Assembly: GCA_037501455.1 (NCBI GenBank)
Contig: CM074860.1
Span: 40,062,501 to 40,126,500 of the forward strand
DNA: 64,000 nucleotides
Direction of reading: 5' to 3'
From: Lantana camara
Taxonomy: Eukaryota; Streptophyta; Magnoliopsida; Lamiales; Verbenaceae
In this document: positions 11,070 through 22,485 of the stretch, piece by piece
Position numbering within the stretch: the stretch's first letter is position 1
How the letters are laid out: every line of letters begins with the position of its first letter
Notes under the pieces: model-generated
The model's database searches: none
What the model was told of the DNA's origin: nothing
What the model saw: only the letters and a program-made list of their open reading frames with translations
Made by a program: the position numbers and the translations under genes

Positions 11070-11697
11070 GATGATACTGAAGTTTCACGCATTTAGACAT
11101 GTGTATAATGCGTGACAGTAAGGATGATTCACATAATTGGTAACCACGTATTCACATTTCCACGTAGTCATATATAATCATGAGAATAACACATTCCCAC
11201 AACAAAATATCAACGATAATCCATTATCACATTACCACATAGGCAAGAGCAACTTATAAGCATGAACAACATATCAACATTGATCTATTATTCCATTATC
11301 CATTACCATTGACAATTCACGAACATTTATAACATATCAAGTATGATAACAATAAATGAAATAGCATGATCCTATAACGGCCCTAATGGTATCTTGAAGC
11401 AACTCTAAGACTCATGCAATGACAGTTATGCAAAGCAGTAAACAGATATCCAACATAAAGCCGAATGTGTCATAAACGTGTAAGGTTTGGAAAAATTTTC
11501 TACATTAGGCCACATTTTTAAACAAAATTTAAAATAAGGAGGACCCGATACCATCGAGTCGACTCCCATTCAGGCCTTACCACATCCAAACCAAGTGCAA
11601 AATACCTCTTGTGCTTCCATGTTGTCTGAAATCCATCATCTGTGGTGCCAAAATTCGGGGATCTTCTACCAAAGCTATACATCCCCTTCGCCAAACA
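11070..11697 (-). other. Untranslated leader between extra ORF and gag, A1
   Basis: Matches the A2 leader at about 57720-58459, including a conserved stretch near 11670 (counterpart of about 57730-57760). It has many TATG and CATATCAAC repeats and no coding signal. Confidence 0.6.
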
Positions 11698-11910
11698 ATC
11701 CTGTCCATGCGCTGCTAGATCAGCCTCATCACTATCAGATCCATCATTACCTCCATTAGGCTGCTCCTAGTCCTGCCTCTGTTCTTTGGTTGACGCCAAG
11801 TGAGTACCTCCTCGGTGAGAAACAACCACAGTACGTGAAGCCTCGAACTGCTTGAAAAAGGCCTCGTCTATCTGCTGCTGGTTAGGATCGAGATGTGGCT
11901 AAACTGCCAT
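11698..11910 (-). pseudogene. Remnant of the extra ORF upstream of gag, A1
   Basis: The minus strand starts MAV, then a TAG where A2 has CAG, followed by PHLDPNQQ, DEAFFKQFEASRTVVVSHRGGTH, and jumps to an acidic tail (GGNDGSDSDEADLAAHGQ). Against the A2 ORF at 56950-57630 the central coiled-coil part is deleted. Its presence in both copies at the same place shows that the ORF belongs to family A rather than arising by chance in A2. Confidence 0.7.
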
Positions 11911-12020
11911 GGCCATACAGAAAAACACGGATATGAATGCCAGAAGATAGAACCATGCAACGTCAAACAAGCTTCCATGATGTGAGCAATCCAGGTCAAG
12001 TCTCTTCTTACTTAACCTGG

Positions 12021-12034
12021 CGCTCTGATACCAC
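12021..12034 (-). other. Primer-binding site of A1
   Basis: The minus strand reads TGGTATCAGAGCG eight bases inside the 5' LTR, after GCCTGAGG. The first 12 bases are complementary to the 3' end of plant initiator tRNA-Met, which primes minus-strand DNA synthesis. Confidence 0.9.
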
Positions 12035-13247
12035 CTCAGGCTGTAGCGCCCCCACTTTGCTGGTAGAGAGCGGCGCCCCAACCCCCGCACTGAAGCACCC
12101 CTCAAGTAATGGTGTGAGCCATCACTCAAGAAATACCCCAGCGAACGGCATATCCATTAACGATTAACAAATAGTGTTTAACTATATGGCTTATGCAGCG
12201 GGAAATCAGAGTATTTTAAAACTTTTCAAAACATGTGCGTGATGGCATATGAACAAGCAAGTACTGATCGTTAAGCAGAAGAGACTATTAACAATACTAT
12301 ATCAATTGAACGTTATCACGGGAGCATAAGATAGCAATCGTAGCAGTATCCAAGTAGCAAAAGGATTATTACAAAAGCATAAGGTAAAGCATCAATGCAG
12401 CTATATAACATATGCAGGACACAAAATTGATTAATAAAGTAAAGTCCTGACTCAAACAAAATGAACACTATAGAGCTTCAAGATACCTCTAGACTGCGGC
12501 TGCAAGACCTGAAACCATGAGGCCAGAAAACAGGTAGAGGTATTAGTTAAAGTGACTAAGTGAGGGATATCTTTAAAAGAAAGTACTTAAAGTAAACGTT
12601 TGAAGTGAAGTTCATAAGGTAAAACCTTTAATGCAAAGCTTTAATGAAGAACTTAAGAATAAGTTCAAGTGATAAAACCCTTTGATGCAATGCTATAAGA
12701 AATGAGAGTTTTCAAAACACTTTCATGAATGCTGTCACACGCGCACACATATGCTATGATTTGGTTCATATGATTTTCATAAAACGGGATAAGGGTAGGG
12801 AACAACTTTGCAAGATATGAACCAACTTTATGAAAACATTGATGCCCGCAAGCTAGGCTTCTCCATCCTTACTCCAGAAAACATGACCATTAATAGGGTG
12901 TCGGACCGAGATCAACAACACCCTAACACATACACACATGCACCATCCTCCACCAAGTTTCACTTCGGGGAGCGACCCCTAGGTGACCATTAACCATTGA
13001 ATTGGGAATAGATTTGCGGTCCATTCCCGACAATTGTCCTGACTTAACCAAACCTCCTGATTAAAGTCGGTGTCAATCGCCTAGTGTGGCGGCCGGTATT
13101 AGTGATGTCGTTGGCGCTCACCTCCCGAGCATCACCTCTACACATAACCGCCGGGCCCATACCATTAACCATTGATTGCTTGCACCATTGACGACATCCA
13201 GAATAAATCCGAATGTATGAACCATTGAACATATGTATTGAACCATT

Positions 13248-13451
13248 GAACCATTGATGCAATACTTTGAAAACATTGAACCATTGATGCACTACTTTGA
13301 AAACATGAACCATTGATGCTGTACTTTGAAAACATGAACCATTGATGCATTACTTTGAAAACATGAACCATTGATGCTGTACTTTGAAAACATGAACCAT
13401 TGATGCATTACTTTGAAAACATGAACCATTGATGTTGTACTTTGAAAACAT
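13248..13451 (-). repeat. 29-bp minisatellite, seven units (A1 5' LTR)
   Basis: Seven tandem units of 29-30 bp, with GAACCATTGATG at the start of each. Adjacent units alternate between GCATTAC and GCTGTAC variants, suggesting a two-unit higher-order duplication. Confidence 0.9.
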
Positions 13452-14019
13452 GTGCCCTGATCAATGAATAACTAATACGATTGGGTTCTTTGAAGAATCA
13501 TCCCTATAAAGGATATTTCAAAACAAGAATGTAAAGCACTCGGCTTTGAGTTTCAAAACAATTGAATCATTAAATATTCATGGTTCCAGTTGAAAACATT
13601 TATAACCTCACCTATTAATAACAGTAGGTAGGATAGATTATGCAGTGCCCTGGGGATTCCAGTGCTCAACCTTAACTCCTGTAAGTGTGTACTAAGGTGA
13701 GCTAAGACACACTTCTATCACGATGCACATAAACATATAAGTACAGAACATGTAATGACAAGAGAGTAATACCATTTAAGGTATTAGAGAAGGATAACAC
13801 ATAAAGGAATCCTTAAAGTGAGTTATCATTAACGTGGGACTATGATCTTACTATAATCGATTAGGAATTAATCAAATTATGAATCCTAAACGTAAACCTT
13901 AAGGTTATAAAACAAGTCCTCGAAAGAAAACACATTTTGAAATCACATTTTAGACCGCGGATTTGAAAACCCTAAGTGCAATTGTCTATTAAGAAAGCAC
14001 AAGTTTTAATTCACTTTTA

Positions 14020-14204
14020 CTATTCAAAAGTACTATTCACAGTTACTATTCCAGATTACTATTCACGGATTACTATTCACAGGTTACTATTCACTTGTCG
14101 GGTCAAAGGGTCGGGTCAAACCCACACACTAAACACACACTCATGCACACACAGGAGCACACTCACACACACACGGCATGCACACACACACACACACACA
14201 CACC
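14020..14204. repeat. ACTATTC repeats and CA microsatellite (A1 5' LTR)
   Basis: Counterpart of 6892-7077, with a slightly longer CA tract. Confidence 0.85.
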
Positions 14205-14988
14205 CTAATTCAATTGTGATCTTGATTATAACCTATAGTTTCAAGTTCATGTTATTATAAGCAAGTGTGATCTAGGTTAAAGGCATAACCTATGGTTAAG
14301 AGGTCTAATTAAAGCATAACATCAAGTTATGAAACACTATTCTATCTTAGGTTATAACATGTGACACTATCAAAGTGTATAACATATAATCAAAGCACTA
14401 TTCCATTAATCCATATCATATCATAAGCTCAAGTCATAACATATGAGTCATGTAACATTGTAACAATGTAATAACATATCATAGACATAAGTCATAGCAT
14501 ATCAAGACCATTAATCATGTAACATTCATCAATTGAGACCATATAGTAACATGTAACAAGTTATAATATAATTGATCATAGTTTACTATTCCATTGCATA
14601 ACATGCTTGAACATAATTTAAATATCATAATCATGCATCAATTAACATCATATAATAGCTCCATAACAAGATCATACCATATACTAAAGCAATTCATAAC
14701 ATTTCATAGCATATACTAAACAATTAAATCATAATTCACTACTAACAAACATATCATAAAAACTATATAATAACTGCATAAAATAAAATCCTATATGTCT
14801 TAGGGAAGACCCTAAGACCCAACCTAAACATAATATAAACATACCATAACATAAAAATATAAACTAAACTAAAACATAACATAAACTAAAGCATAAAAAA
14901 TAAAACAACTAACCTAGCTAACAAAGGGGGGGAGACGGCAAGAGGGGGAGAGGGAGAGAAAGAAAGGAATTCAATGGCATGAGGGGGG

Positions 14989-14996
14989 TATTTATA
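14989..14996 (-). promoter_or_regulatory. TATA box of A1 5' LTR
   Basis: The minus strand reads CCTATAAATACCCC, about 1.07 kb from the LTR 5' end. It is the likely promoter of A1 transcripts, so U3 is about 1.1 kb and R plus U5 nearly 3 kb. Confidence 0.7.
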
Positions 14997-16632
14997 GGTG
15001 TTGGGAAGCCCCTCACCTTGGAAATAAAATGTAGAGAAGGGTAGGAGAGCAAAATGGTAAAACTTCTCTTGGAAGCTGACTTTGTTCTTGAAGCTAAAAT
15101 GGGACTGCTGGGGGTATTTCTGTAATTTCGTGGCCAAGACTCGAGGATAAGTGGCTGGAAGTATAACCATTCCGTCCGGCCAAAAATTAGCTTCGAAACG
15201 CATATTCATTCGTCGAAATCGGATTTACCGTTTGAAAGATACATTAGTTTTAGTGAATAAAAGTTTTGAACCCGAAACTCAACACGAGTGAAAAACGACT
15301 TTCGAGAATGATTTTCAAGTCCGGATTGTTTCCAAAATTCAAGAAATAAATCGAGAAGCGTTTTGACTCCAATATCGACTATAAAACGTTTTACCGTTAA
15401 AAAGTTAAAAACGTAGAGTGAATAGTGAATTCTTACGTACAAACGTACGCTTCAAAATTTCAAGCTAGGGTTTGAATCAAGAGTTGTAAAACATTTCAAA
15501 AATCTTGAAATAGCTCAAGTAGTGCAAATCCAGAGAGAAAACATTTTCCGAATGAAAACCGTTCGTAGTAGAAATAGTGAACTAGGGTTTTCGTAAATAT
15601 TTTCAAATAAAACAAAGCTCGGAATAGATTTCCAAGTCAAGAATGATTTCAATAGACTCGTTTCGACTCAAGGATCGATTTGACTGTAAACTTGGGTAGG
15701 AAAGATATCAGAATCAAAAGCTCATTCTTAGATGAATAGTAACTTTGGTCGGTAAGTTCCCAAAATGCCCTTATGGTTCAAGGAAGGTTTCTGGAGCCTG
15801 GAAAACAAGTTCAAAGGATAGGAAAACATGTGATATGAACCTATAGGGTTCCATTGAAGCATTGGGTAATATAGGCTTGGGAATGAATAGTAAACTGTAT
15901 CGAAGGTCAAGAATTCCCCCTTAAAACATGTCAAATCACATATGAGCACAAAGTTCATGTAAGAATGCAATGCATGAAGGTTTATAAAGTTGAATCACGG
16001 TCTATAAACGCTTTACCAATGCCCTTAGTTTACCATTTTCATCCAGGCCCTATTTTGGGCTGTTACAGTCGGATAAGAACTTGCTTGGAGTATAAGGCTA
16101 GTCTCTTAAGCTTGAGTGTACAATTCAAAACTCGCAAGTGGATATGGTAAGTAAAGTAAAGAATGGTGCGATCGGTAAATCTGGGATTACCACGGGTCTG
16201 AAGATATGGTGATTAATGATGATTTACGGATTATGTTACAAGATAGCACGAGGACAGAGATGGCTATCAATAATGGGAAAATTGAACCGTAGTGGCACCA
16301 AGTGGAAAGAAATCGCAACTAAAAGAATCCAGAATTCAGCCAAGTTATTTCAACACCGGAACTTCAATCCTCAGTGAACGGTACACATAATCATGCATAC
16401 CACGTGCACCATTATTTTATTATTGTCATTATCTTGTTATTCATGTACATGACTCCTTGTTTATTATTAATTGCTTATTATTATTATTTCATTATTTCCG
16501 TATATGATTCCTTGATTATTATCATTTGTTTACATGAACGATTATTTGCATAAATGATAAATTTTACTTGATACTTGTGCGTTAAGTGTAAATGTTTAGA
16601 TAAGTGCTTGCTTGAATTTTATTTTGAGTGTG

Positions 16633-16738
16633 TGAGAGACGGGGATTCTCTCAGGGTTGTCAAGAGACGGGGCTCTCCTGTTACTTGCTCGAGAGACGGG
16701 GTTCTCTCGTTAATTGTTTGAGAGATGGGGCACTCTCC
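16633..16738 (+). repeat. Hairpin array, four units (GAGAGACGGGGTTCTCTC type)
   Basis: The units are at 16633-16653 (stem TGAGAGA/TCTCTCA), 16662-16678 (GAGA/TCTC), 16690-16709 (CGAGAGA/TCTCTCG) and about 16719-16738 (GAGAG/CTCTC). Loops contain CGGGG or TGGGG. Units 1 and 3 differ by a compensatory T-A to C-G change. Confidence 0.75.
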
Positions 16739-16971
16739 ATATTTTCAGCTATTTGTCAACTTGTTTTAGTGGAAGGTTAGATTTTCTTACAAGTGTTTAG
16801 GCTCCGAAAAGTTGAGGGTCGTGACTTTCCGCACATTGAAGAACCTTGTGAATTGAAGACCTCTTTCGAACTAATCCCTGACGGGGAGTAGCTAACCCGA
16901 GTGGGATGAATACGTAAGAGCTAATTAAATTCCAGGAATTCAGGACATGGAATCCGAGGATGGACTCTCTT

Positions 16972-16985
16972 AAGGGGGAGAGAGT
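16972..16985 (+). other. Polypurine tract before family D LTR
   Basis: AAGGGGGAGAGAGT abuts the TGTAACGCC start of the LTR, marking 16986-19644 as a 3' LTR rather than a solo copy. Confidence 0.75.
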
Positions 16986-17947
16986 TGTAACGCCCCGAAT
17001 TTCAGACAGTCAGGTACGCTCGACACGTGTGAGTTTCGAGCGTTAGGATTCTATTTTATTATTTTTATTTATTCAATTTATACGTGTTATATTAATTTTA
17101 TAAATTGTGTTCCAACATGATTACGTGAAAATATATGAAATGTATGCCAGCTTGGGAATTATGTTACATATAGAATTTAATTGTTACATGAATTAATTGT
17201 CCAATTTGTATTAATTGCTTAATTGTCCTTAATTGCTCATCTCCTTTTCTTTGAGGACCTAATTGCATGACAATATTAGAGGACCTAATTGATCATTTTC
17301 AAACCTTTGATACTCAATTGCATAACTTATAGAATTTGAAGGACTAAATCACAAATATTATATTTTGCCAAATATATCACGGTATAAGCTCCTTCATGCT
17401 TCCATTCATTTCATTTTCACCAAAAATCATCATCCCTCCTTGCTCCTTCTTACCGAGCCACACCATGAAGAAAGGAAGAGAAGGTTTCATCACATTTATC
17501 AAGTTTTTCCAAGAAAATCATAGGTTTTGGGGCTCAAGCATCCATTTCCTTCATCTCCTTCCATCTATTTTCACTTCAAGGTATATATGAGCATATATGA
17601 GAATTCTTGAATTTACATGTGAAGCTAGGGTTAGGATTCCTTTTTATTCCATGAGCTTATATGATGCATATATTATGAAGTTGGGGTGATTCTATGTATT
17701 TACCACTTGAAATCATGAAGATTAAAGCTTGACTGCTTATGGTATGCTTATAGACTTGATTGATGAATTTGACATGATCAAGCATGAAATAAATGTTTGT
17801 ATTGGATTTTATTAAACTAGAAGTACTTAGGCATGTTTCTTACATGATTTATGTGCTTGGGTATTGATTTCATGGATTATGGGATAGTTTTGGTTATGGT
17901 TCGAAGCTCCCCTGCTTCATCCCCTGTTTCTATAATCCTTGCGTAAT

Positions 17948-18145
17948 GGGAACGGCCCTTCCCGTTCCCTTTGTAATCAGGAACGGCCGTTCCCATTTAT
18001 TTGAAATATGTGCTTGGCGGCGAGGACGGGAACGACCGTTCCCACTTTGTCTCACAGACGGGAACGACCGTTCCCATATTCGGGGAGCCCAACAGGCGGG
18101 AACGGCCCTTCCCATTTTGAACTGAAACTTGGAACGGCCGTTCCC
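17948..18145 (+). repeat. Cluster of six GGGAACGGCCGTTCCC palindromes
   Basis: Sites at about 17948, 17980, 18028, 18060, 18098 and 18131, each 15-17 bp, with variants at the centre (GGCCC, GACCG, GGCCG). They are spaced 30-50 bp apart in otherwise AT-rich LTR sequence, starting about 960 bp from the LTR 5' end. Confidence 0.85.
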
Positions 18146-18733
18146 AGCCCTCTGGAAGTGCAGAAAGTTTCTGCATAAAATTACAATTTTAGCCCCTCGA
18201 TCCGATGGCTTATTTGACCCCAAATTGTTATTATATGATTAATTACATGCTAAAACGTGATATTTATATGCTACATTGTTTATTGCTCGATGTCTCGTAC
18301 TTGATCAAGCCGTGCGTCGTACTTGGTACTTCTGTCGAATTTGGTCTCACGAATGCATGTATGTTTCCATTTCTTCCCAAGTTACTCTCCAGGGCGGAGA
18401 TTGTCGAGCATGAGCACGTTCACGCATTCACGAGTCGTGTGTCGCCTGTCAGGTGAGGTTTAATTTCTAGTTAAATAGAACCCGTACTCCTAATATGTGA
18501 TCTTTTGGCCAAAGGTATTTATATCTATACTTTCCATGAAATCATTTATCATTCCAAGTCATGTTTCAAGCAAGCAAGCCATGATTGTTCATGTTCACGA
18601 TTTCAAGCATGTTTAGACGAGTAGCATGACCGTTCACGATGGGCCCGAGGGTAGTGACTTGAGCCAACCGGGAAAACACGGGCTGACGGGTAACTCAGGC
18701 GTTATCCTCACCAGATTTGGGGTCACCCCTGAA

Positions 18734-18753
18734 TCCGCTAGGAGGTTAGTGGA
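18734..18753 (+). ncRNA. Conserved LTR stem-loop H2 (family D)
   Basis: Stem TCCGCTA/TAGTGGA (one G-T pair) closes loop GGAGGT. The pairing partners differ from those of families C and E. Confidence 0.5.
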
Positions 18754-19206
18754 GGAAGGAGCTCCGGGCTTAGAGATTCATGTACCCTCTGCTCAATGAG
18801 GTTGGATGTTGGGGCCTTGCAATCCCATCATCAAACCGGAGGAAGAAGGAGACTGGGGATGAATCCGGCACCGCGGATTGTCCTCGGGTTATTGCATGAT
18901 TTCCATTCCATGAACGTGTTCTATGATTACACATGCACGATTGCACGATAATTGAATTGCATGATCACTTATTGTTTAATAATCAAGCAAGCATGTTCAT
19001 GTACATTTGGAGTTCAGTTGGAGACCGCCCTTACTCGCGGGGGCCATGTATCGATTGCATGAAAAAAACAAGTATTTAATATTGATAGTTGTATTCTCGG
19101 ACGAAGCTATATTATTGTTGAACTTGTATATTTATCTTTTATAAATCTTTACCCGAGAATATGACTTGCATGTTACCTGCGCTAATATGTATGTAAACCC
19201 CTCACT

Positions 19207-19222
19207 CGGTCTTCACAGACTG
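19207..19222 (+). ncRNA. Conserved LTR stem-loop H1 (family D)
   Basis: Stem CGGTCT/AGACTG with one wobble pair and loop TCAC, preceded by CCCTCACT and followed by ACGCCTCC. Confidence 0.5.
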
Positions 19223-19644
19223 ACGCCTCCAGCTTTCAGGTTATTGCAGGTGCATGCTAGGCGGGAGTCAAGTCGAGTCCAGTCCTTGTAATTGAGTCAA
19301 ACACGGTGCATTTATTTAATTGTTTATTTATTGTTCGAAGGAACCATGTTTACTGTTATATGTTATTTATTTTAGGAGATGATAATGTATTGATATGTAA
19401 GTTAGAATATATTTTATTTGGTAAACGAGAAAGGACAGGAAATGCTAAATGGAAATAGTTGATAATGCCCTGTTTATGCTTCCGCTTTATTATGTCACAT
19501 GTTCGAGTTATCCCGCCTAGCTTGTCATTTAATTACATTGTCACCCGTTCGCTATAGGTTAGTTCATGTACGGATTGACCGTTTCGTATGTGGATTGACC
19601 TATAGTGCGGGGGTGTGCCACCTCCACGTGTAAGGGGTGCTAAA

Positions 19645-19867
19645 GATTCAATTCTCTCTGTTTACGTGCTAGGGAGATGTTAACTCTTCCTATTTATGTG
19701 TGAGAGAGATGCTGGATTCTCTCTAATTACGTGATAGAAAGATGTTGGATTCTTTCTGAGTTTTGTGAACGAGAGATGTTGGATTCTCTTGTACTTAGGT
19801 ATTCGTGGGATGTTCGATTCCCTTGGATTTAGGGGTTTGAGAAATGCCGGATTTTCTCAAACTAGAA
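19645..19867 (+). repeat. Hairpin array in 3' UTR of a second element, part 1
   Basis: Six degenerate units with loop TGTTGGAT or TGCCGGAT. The clear stems are AGAGAGA/TCTCTCT near 19703, AGAAAGA/TCTTTCT at 19736-19757, CGAGAGA/TCTCTTG at 19770-19791, GGGA/TCCC near 19807, and a perfect 9-bp TTTGAGAAA/TTTCTCAAA at 19836-19861. Stem sequences differ while pairing is kept. The array is interrupted at 19867 by a solo LTR and resumes at 22486. Confidence 0.7.
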
Positions 19868-20249
19868 TGTAGCACCCCTACACGTAGAGATGCCACACCC
19901 CCGCACTATAGGTCAATCCACGCACGAAACGAGTAATCCGTACATGAACTAACCTATAGCGAACAGGTGACAAATAAAAGAACAAGCTAGCTAGGCGGGA
20001 CTAGACCCTCAAATAAAGTAAATCCGATACACAAAATTCAAAAGCGGAAGCATAATATTATCATTTCCTCATATCAATACATTATCATCTCCAAAATAAC
20101 ATTCACAGATAAGTACTCAAAAACTACTAACATGATACTCTGAAATGCTAATACATGAGAAGATTTGCTATGCTAGACTCGGTTGGACAAAAGACACGAC
20201 CCGACTCCCGCCGAGTATGCCACGGACGAAACCTGAAAGGTGGAGGCGT

Positions 20250-20265
20250 CAGTCTGTGAAGACCG
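20250..20265 (-). ncRNA. Conserved LTR stem-loop H1 (minus solo LTR)
   Basis: On the minus strand, stem CGGTCT/CAGACTG-type pairing with loop TCAC, 383 bp from the LTR 3' end. Confidence 0.5.
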
Positions 20266-20646
20266 AGTGAGGGGCATAAATATATATAAACACAAGTAAC
20301 ATGCAAGTTATAACCTCGGGTAAGGTTTTGCAACTAAAATAATATAAGTGCAAGAATATCATAGAACTCGCCCGAGATCACAACCATCAAGTTTAACACG
20401 GTAATCACTTTTATTATAACGATCAGTGGCCCTGGCGAGGGGCGTGCACGATCTCCAACCAAACCCCGACAGTGGACCAAGATTACATTTTCACTTAATT
20501 AGGTTATCACACGAATCATTATAGTGCACACGATCAATAACACGAACTCCATGATTCTCCAATGGTGGTGGGTTTGCAAGGCCCGAAACACCCACGATAA
20601 CACGTTGTACGTCGGGAGCATGACTCCCACGTACGGGACTCCTTCC

Positions 20647-20667
20647 TCCACCAAACCTCCTGGTGGA
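20647..20667 (-). ncRNA. Conserved LTR stem-loop H2 (minus solo LTR)
   Basis: Perfect 7-bp stem TCCACCA/TGGTGGA with loop GGAGGTT on the minus strand. Confidence 0.5.
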
Positions 20668-20810
20668 TTCAGGGGGCAACCCCACGGTTTGAGACAGGTG
20701 TAAGAGTTACCCGTCAGCCATATGCTTTCCCAGTTGGCTCAAACCCTCACTCTCGGGCCCATAGTGCACGATACACGATAATTCGCCAAAACATGATCAC
20801 GGTAACGCGG

Positions 20811-20892
20811 TACACGACTTGCTTGTAAGACGATACACGACTTGCTTGTAAGACGATACACGACTTGCTTGTAACATGATACACGACTTCCT
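20811..20892. repeat. 23-bp tandem repeat
   Basis: Three to four copies of a unit containing ACACGACTTGCTTGTAAGA, the last degenerate. Confidence 0.8.
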
Positions 20893-21353
20893 TTTCATGA
20901 ACACGGTTTACTTTCAAAGAACACGACTTGCAACACGATACACGGGTAGTTGGTAAATCATTTGTTTGTTTTTGAGAAACGATTATAAAGATATATATAT
21001 ATGCATTTTGGCCGAAATCCACGTAAAGGTTATATAGTTCTAGATAACTAGCAACTAAACCTCACCTTTACCGACAAAATGCCAGTCGAGACACGGCCTA
21101 CGGCCCCTGCTCCACGTCACGGAAGCTTATCTGTGTAAGGGATACATGTATACATGAGACTTAACTCTAAATGGACCAAATGACGAACGGTGAAAATGCA
21201 ACGAGATGACGTGCAATATATAATGTGGCATGAAAATATCTTGTTTTAGAATATATTCAATCATATAATAGCAATTTGGGATCAAATAAATGTTTGGGTT
21301 AAAATACCAAAAATCCAGTTTTATGCAGTAGCTTTGCTTCTGCCGCAGGCCTA

Positions 21354-21579
21354 GGAACGGCCGTTCCGGCTCCCAGTTGAAAACGTGAAGGGCCGTTCCC
21401 GTGCCCCACTAAAGCGTGCCAGTAACTTTTAAAATTAAAACGCGTCTATTCTGGGAACGGCCCTTCCGGCACATAGGCCAAAATGGGAACGGCCGTTCCT
21501 AGGTTCGGCAGCCTATTTTAAATCAGAAGCGTGGGAACGACCATTCCCATAACACACTAAAGCGGGAAGGGCCGTTCCC
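21354..21579 (-). repeat. Cluster of six GGAACGGCCGTTCC-type palindromes
   Basis: Six sites between 21354 and 21579, including GGGAACGACCATTCCC and GGGAAGGGCCGTTCCC variants, 900-1,130 bp from the LTR 5' end. This is the same placement as in 16986-19644, although flanking sequence has diverged. Confidence 0.8.
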
Positions 21580-22485
21580 AGCTTCTGGAACTTGAAAAAC
21601 AGAGGAGAAGTAGGGGAAGCTCACGGCAACAACAACCAACAAAGCAAAAGCAAGTTTTGATCCATAAAAGACCTTGATTCTGGAAATATACATGCATATA
21701 TGTTCAAGATATGATAATATACCCTTTAAACACTCAAGTCATGAAGAATCATCAAGAAGTCCCAGTTTCAAGTTCAAGGTCATATCAATATATAATTCCA
21801 TATTTTCCAAGAATTCATGTATCAAATTAGGCTATAATCACATATCCATGTTTCAATCAACAATTAATCTATTTATGCTATAAATCACAAACCCTAGCTA
21901 TTTCATATATGATAAAAAATCATCAATCCATGCAAATACCCACCTTCAAAGTTAAAGAAATGAAGAAGATAGATGGAGATGATGATCAAGCTCTAAAACT
22001 TGAATATTTCTTGAAAAATCTTGATGAAATGATCAAATCTCTTTCCTTTCTTGTTGAAGTTGGGGTTCGGTGAGAGAAGGAAGAAAAATGATTGATGATT
22101 TTGGGATGAAAATGGACAAGGAAGCTCAAGGAAGAAATATAACGTGATTCATCCATTTTGAAAATTGTGAAATGTTCAAATTATAATTTAATCCTTCAAG
22201 TATTCAAGTCATGCAATCAAGTATGTATAGTTTTGAAATATGATCAATTAGGTCCTTGGAAGTTTATACAATTGGGTCCCTAAATTCTAAAACATGAACA
22301 TCTAGGGACAATTTCGTAATTAAATAACTTCCGGTAAACATTTCACTTAATAATTATTTCCAAGTTACGAAATAAATTCTAAATTGAATATGAATTCGTA
22401 AAATTTCATGAAAGTATAATAAAACATAATTTATAAAATTATGATAAAACATAAGAATTTGGTAAATGAAAATTGGGGCGTTACA

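Larger units (their letters stand above)
902..16067 (-). mobile_element. Family A Ty3/gypsy chromovirus, copy A1, internally deleted
   Basis: The element has two ~4.03 kb LTRs (TGTA...TACA once reversed). It is flanked by perfect 5-bp duplications GTCGG at 897-901 and 16068-16072. On the minus strand the order is 5' LTR (12042-16067), tRNA-Met primer site, remnant of an extra ORF, gag, pieces of protease and reverse transcriptase, integrase C-terminus with chromodomain, polypurine tract, 3' LTR (902-8969). The internal part is 3,072 bp, against 6,264 bp in sister copy A2. Most of RT, all of RNase H and the integrase core are gone, while LTRs, primer site and polypurine tract remain. The chromodomain and Pol order place it in the chromoviruses, probably Tekay/Del. 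A family C solo LTR sits inside the 3' LTR. Confidence 0.93.
12042..16067 (-). repeat. 5' LTR of A1 (4,026 bp)
   Basis: Begins TGTAGCGCC and ends CTGTTACA in plus coordinates, with TSD GTCGG outside. It is near-identical to 902-8969 minus its insertion. Differences include a ~29-bp deletion near 14967 just downstream of the TATA box and a 6-bp deletion near 13740. Confidence 0.95.
16073..16985 (+). other. 3' untranslated end of a gypsy element, upstream of a family D LTR
   Basis: Resumes the DNA interrupted at 896. It contains a hairpin array at 16633-16738 and ends in a purine run TTAAGGGGGAGAGAGT directly before the LTR at 16986, so it is the 3' internal end of an element. The last codons before the tract resemble the degenerate tail common at the end of gypsy pol. 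No complete protein domain is visible. Confidence 0.6.
16986..19644 (+). repeat. Family D 3' LTR (2,659 bp)
   Basis: Starts TGTAACGCCC and ends GGGGTGCTAAA (one change from CTACA). It is closely related to the solo LTR at 36342-38982 across its length. No matching target duplication is found (AGAGT on the left, none on the right), consistent with a 3' LTR whose right neighbour was replaced. It contains six GGGAACGGCCGTTCCC-type palindromes and hairpins H1 and H2. Confidence 0.85.
19868..22485 (-). mobile_element. Family D-related solo LTR (2,618 bp)
   Basis: Plus-strand ends are TGTAGCACC and GGCGTTACA, with perfect flanking duplications TAGAA (19863-19867, 22486-22490). There is no internal sequence. 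It shares the GGAACGGCCGTTCC palindrome cluster, H1 and H2 with the family D LTRs, but its first few hundred bases differ, so it is a separate subfamily. Confidence 0.93.

Noticed and set aside
12808..12993. 61-codon frame present identically at 1668-1853
   Set aside because: Identity is due to the two LTRs of A1; there is no coding signature and A2 does not keep the frame.
17948..18145. CRISPR-like array (regular short palindromic repeats)
   Set aside because: Units are imperfect, spacers vary in length and are LTR sequence shared between copies, there are no cas genes, and the context is a plant retrotransposon.
16986..22485. Head-to-head family D LTRs as a long inverted repeat able to make double-stranded RNA
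   Set aside because: The two LTRs belong to diverged subfamilies; beyond the palindrome cluster and conserved modules they match too poorly for long perfect pairing, and one is a separate insertion with its own duplication.
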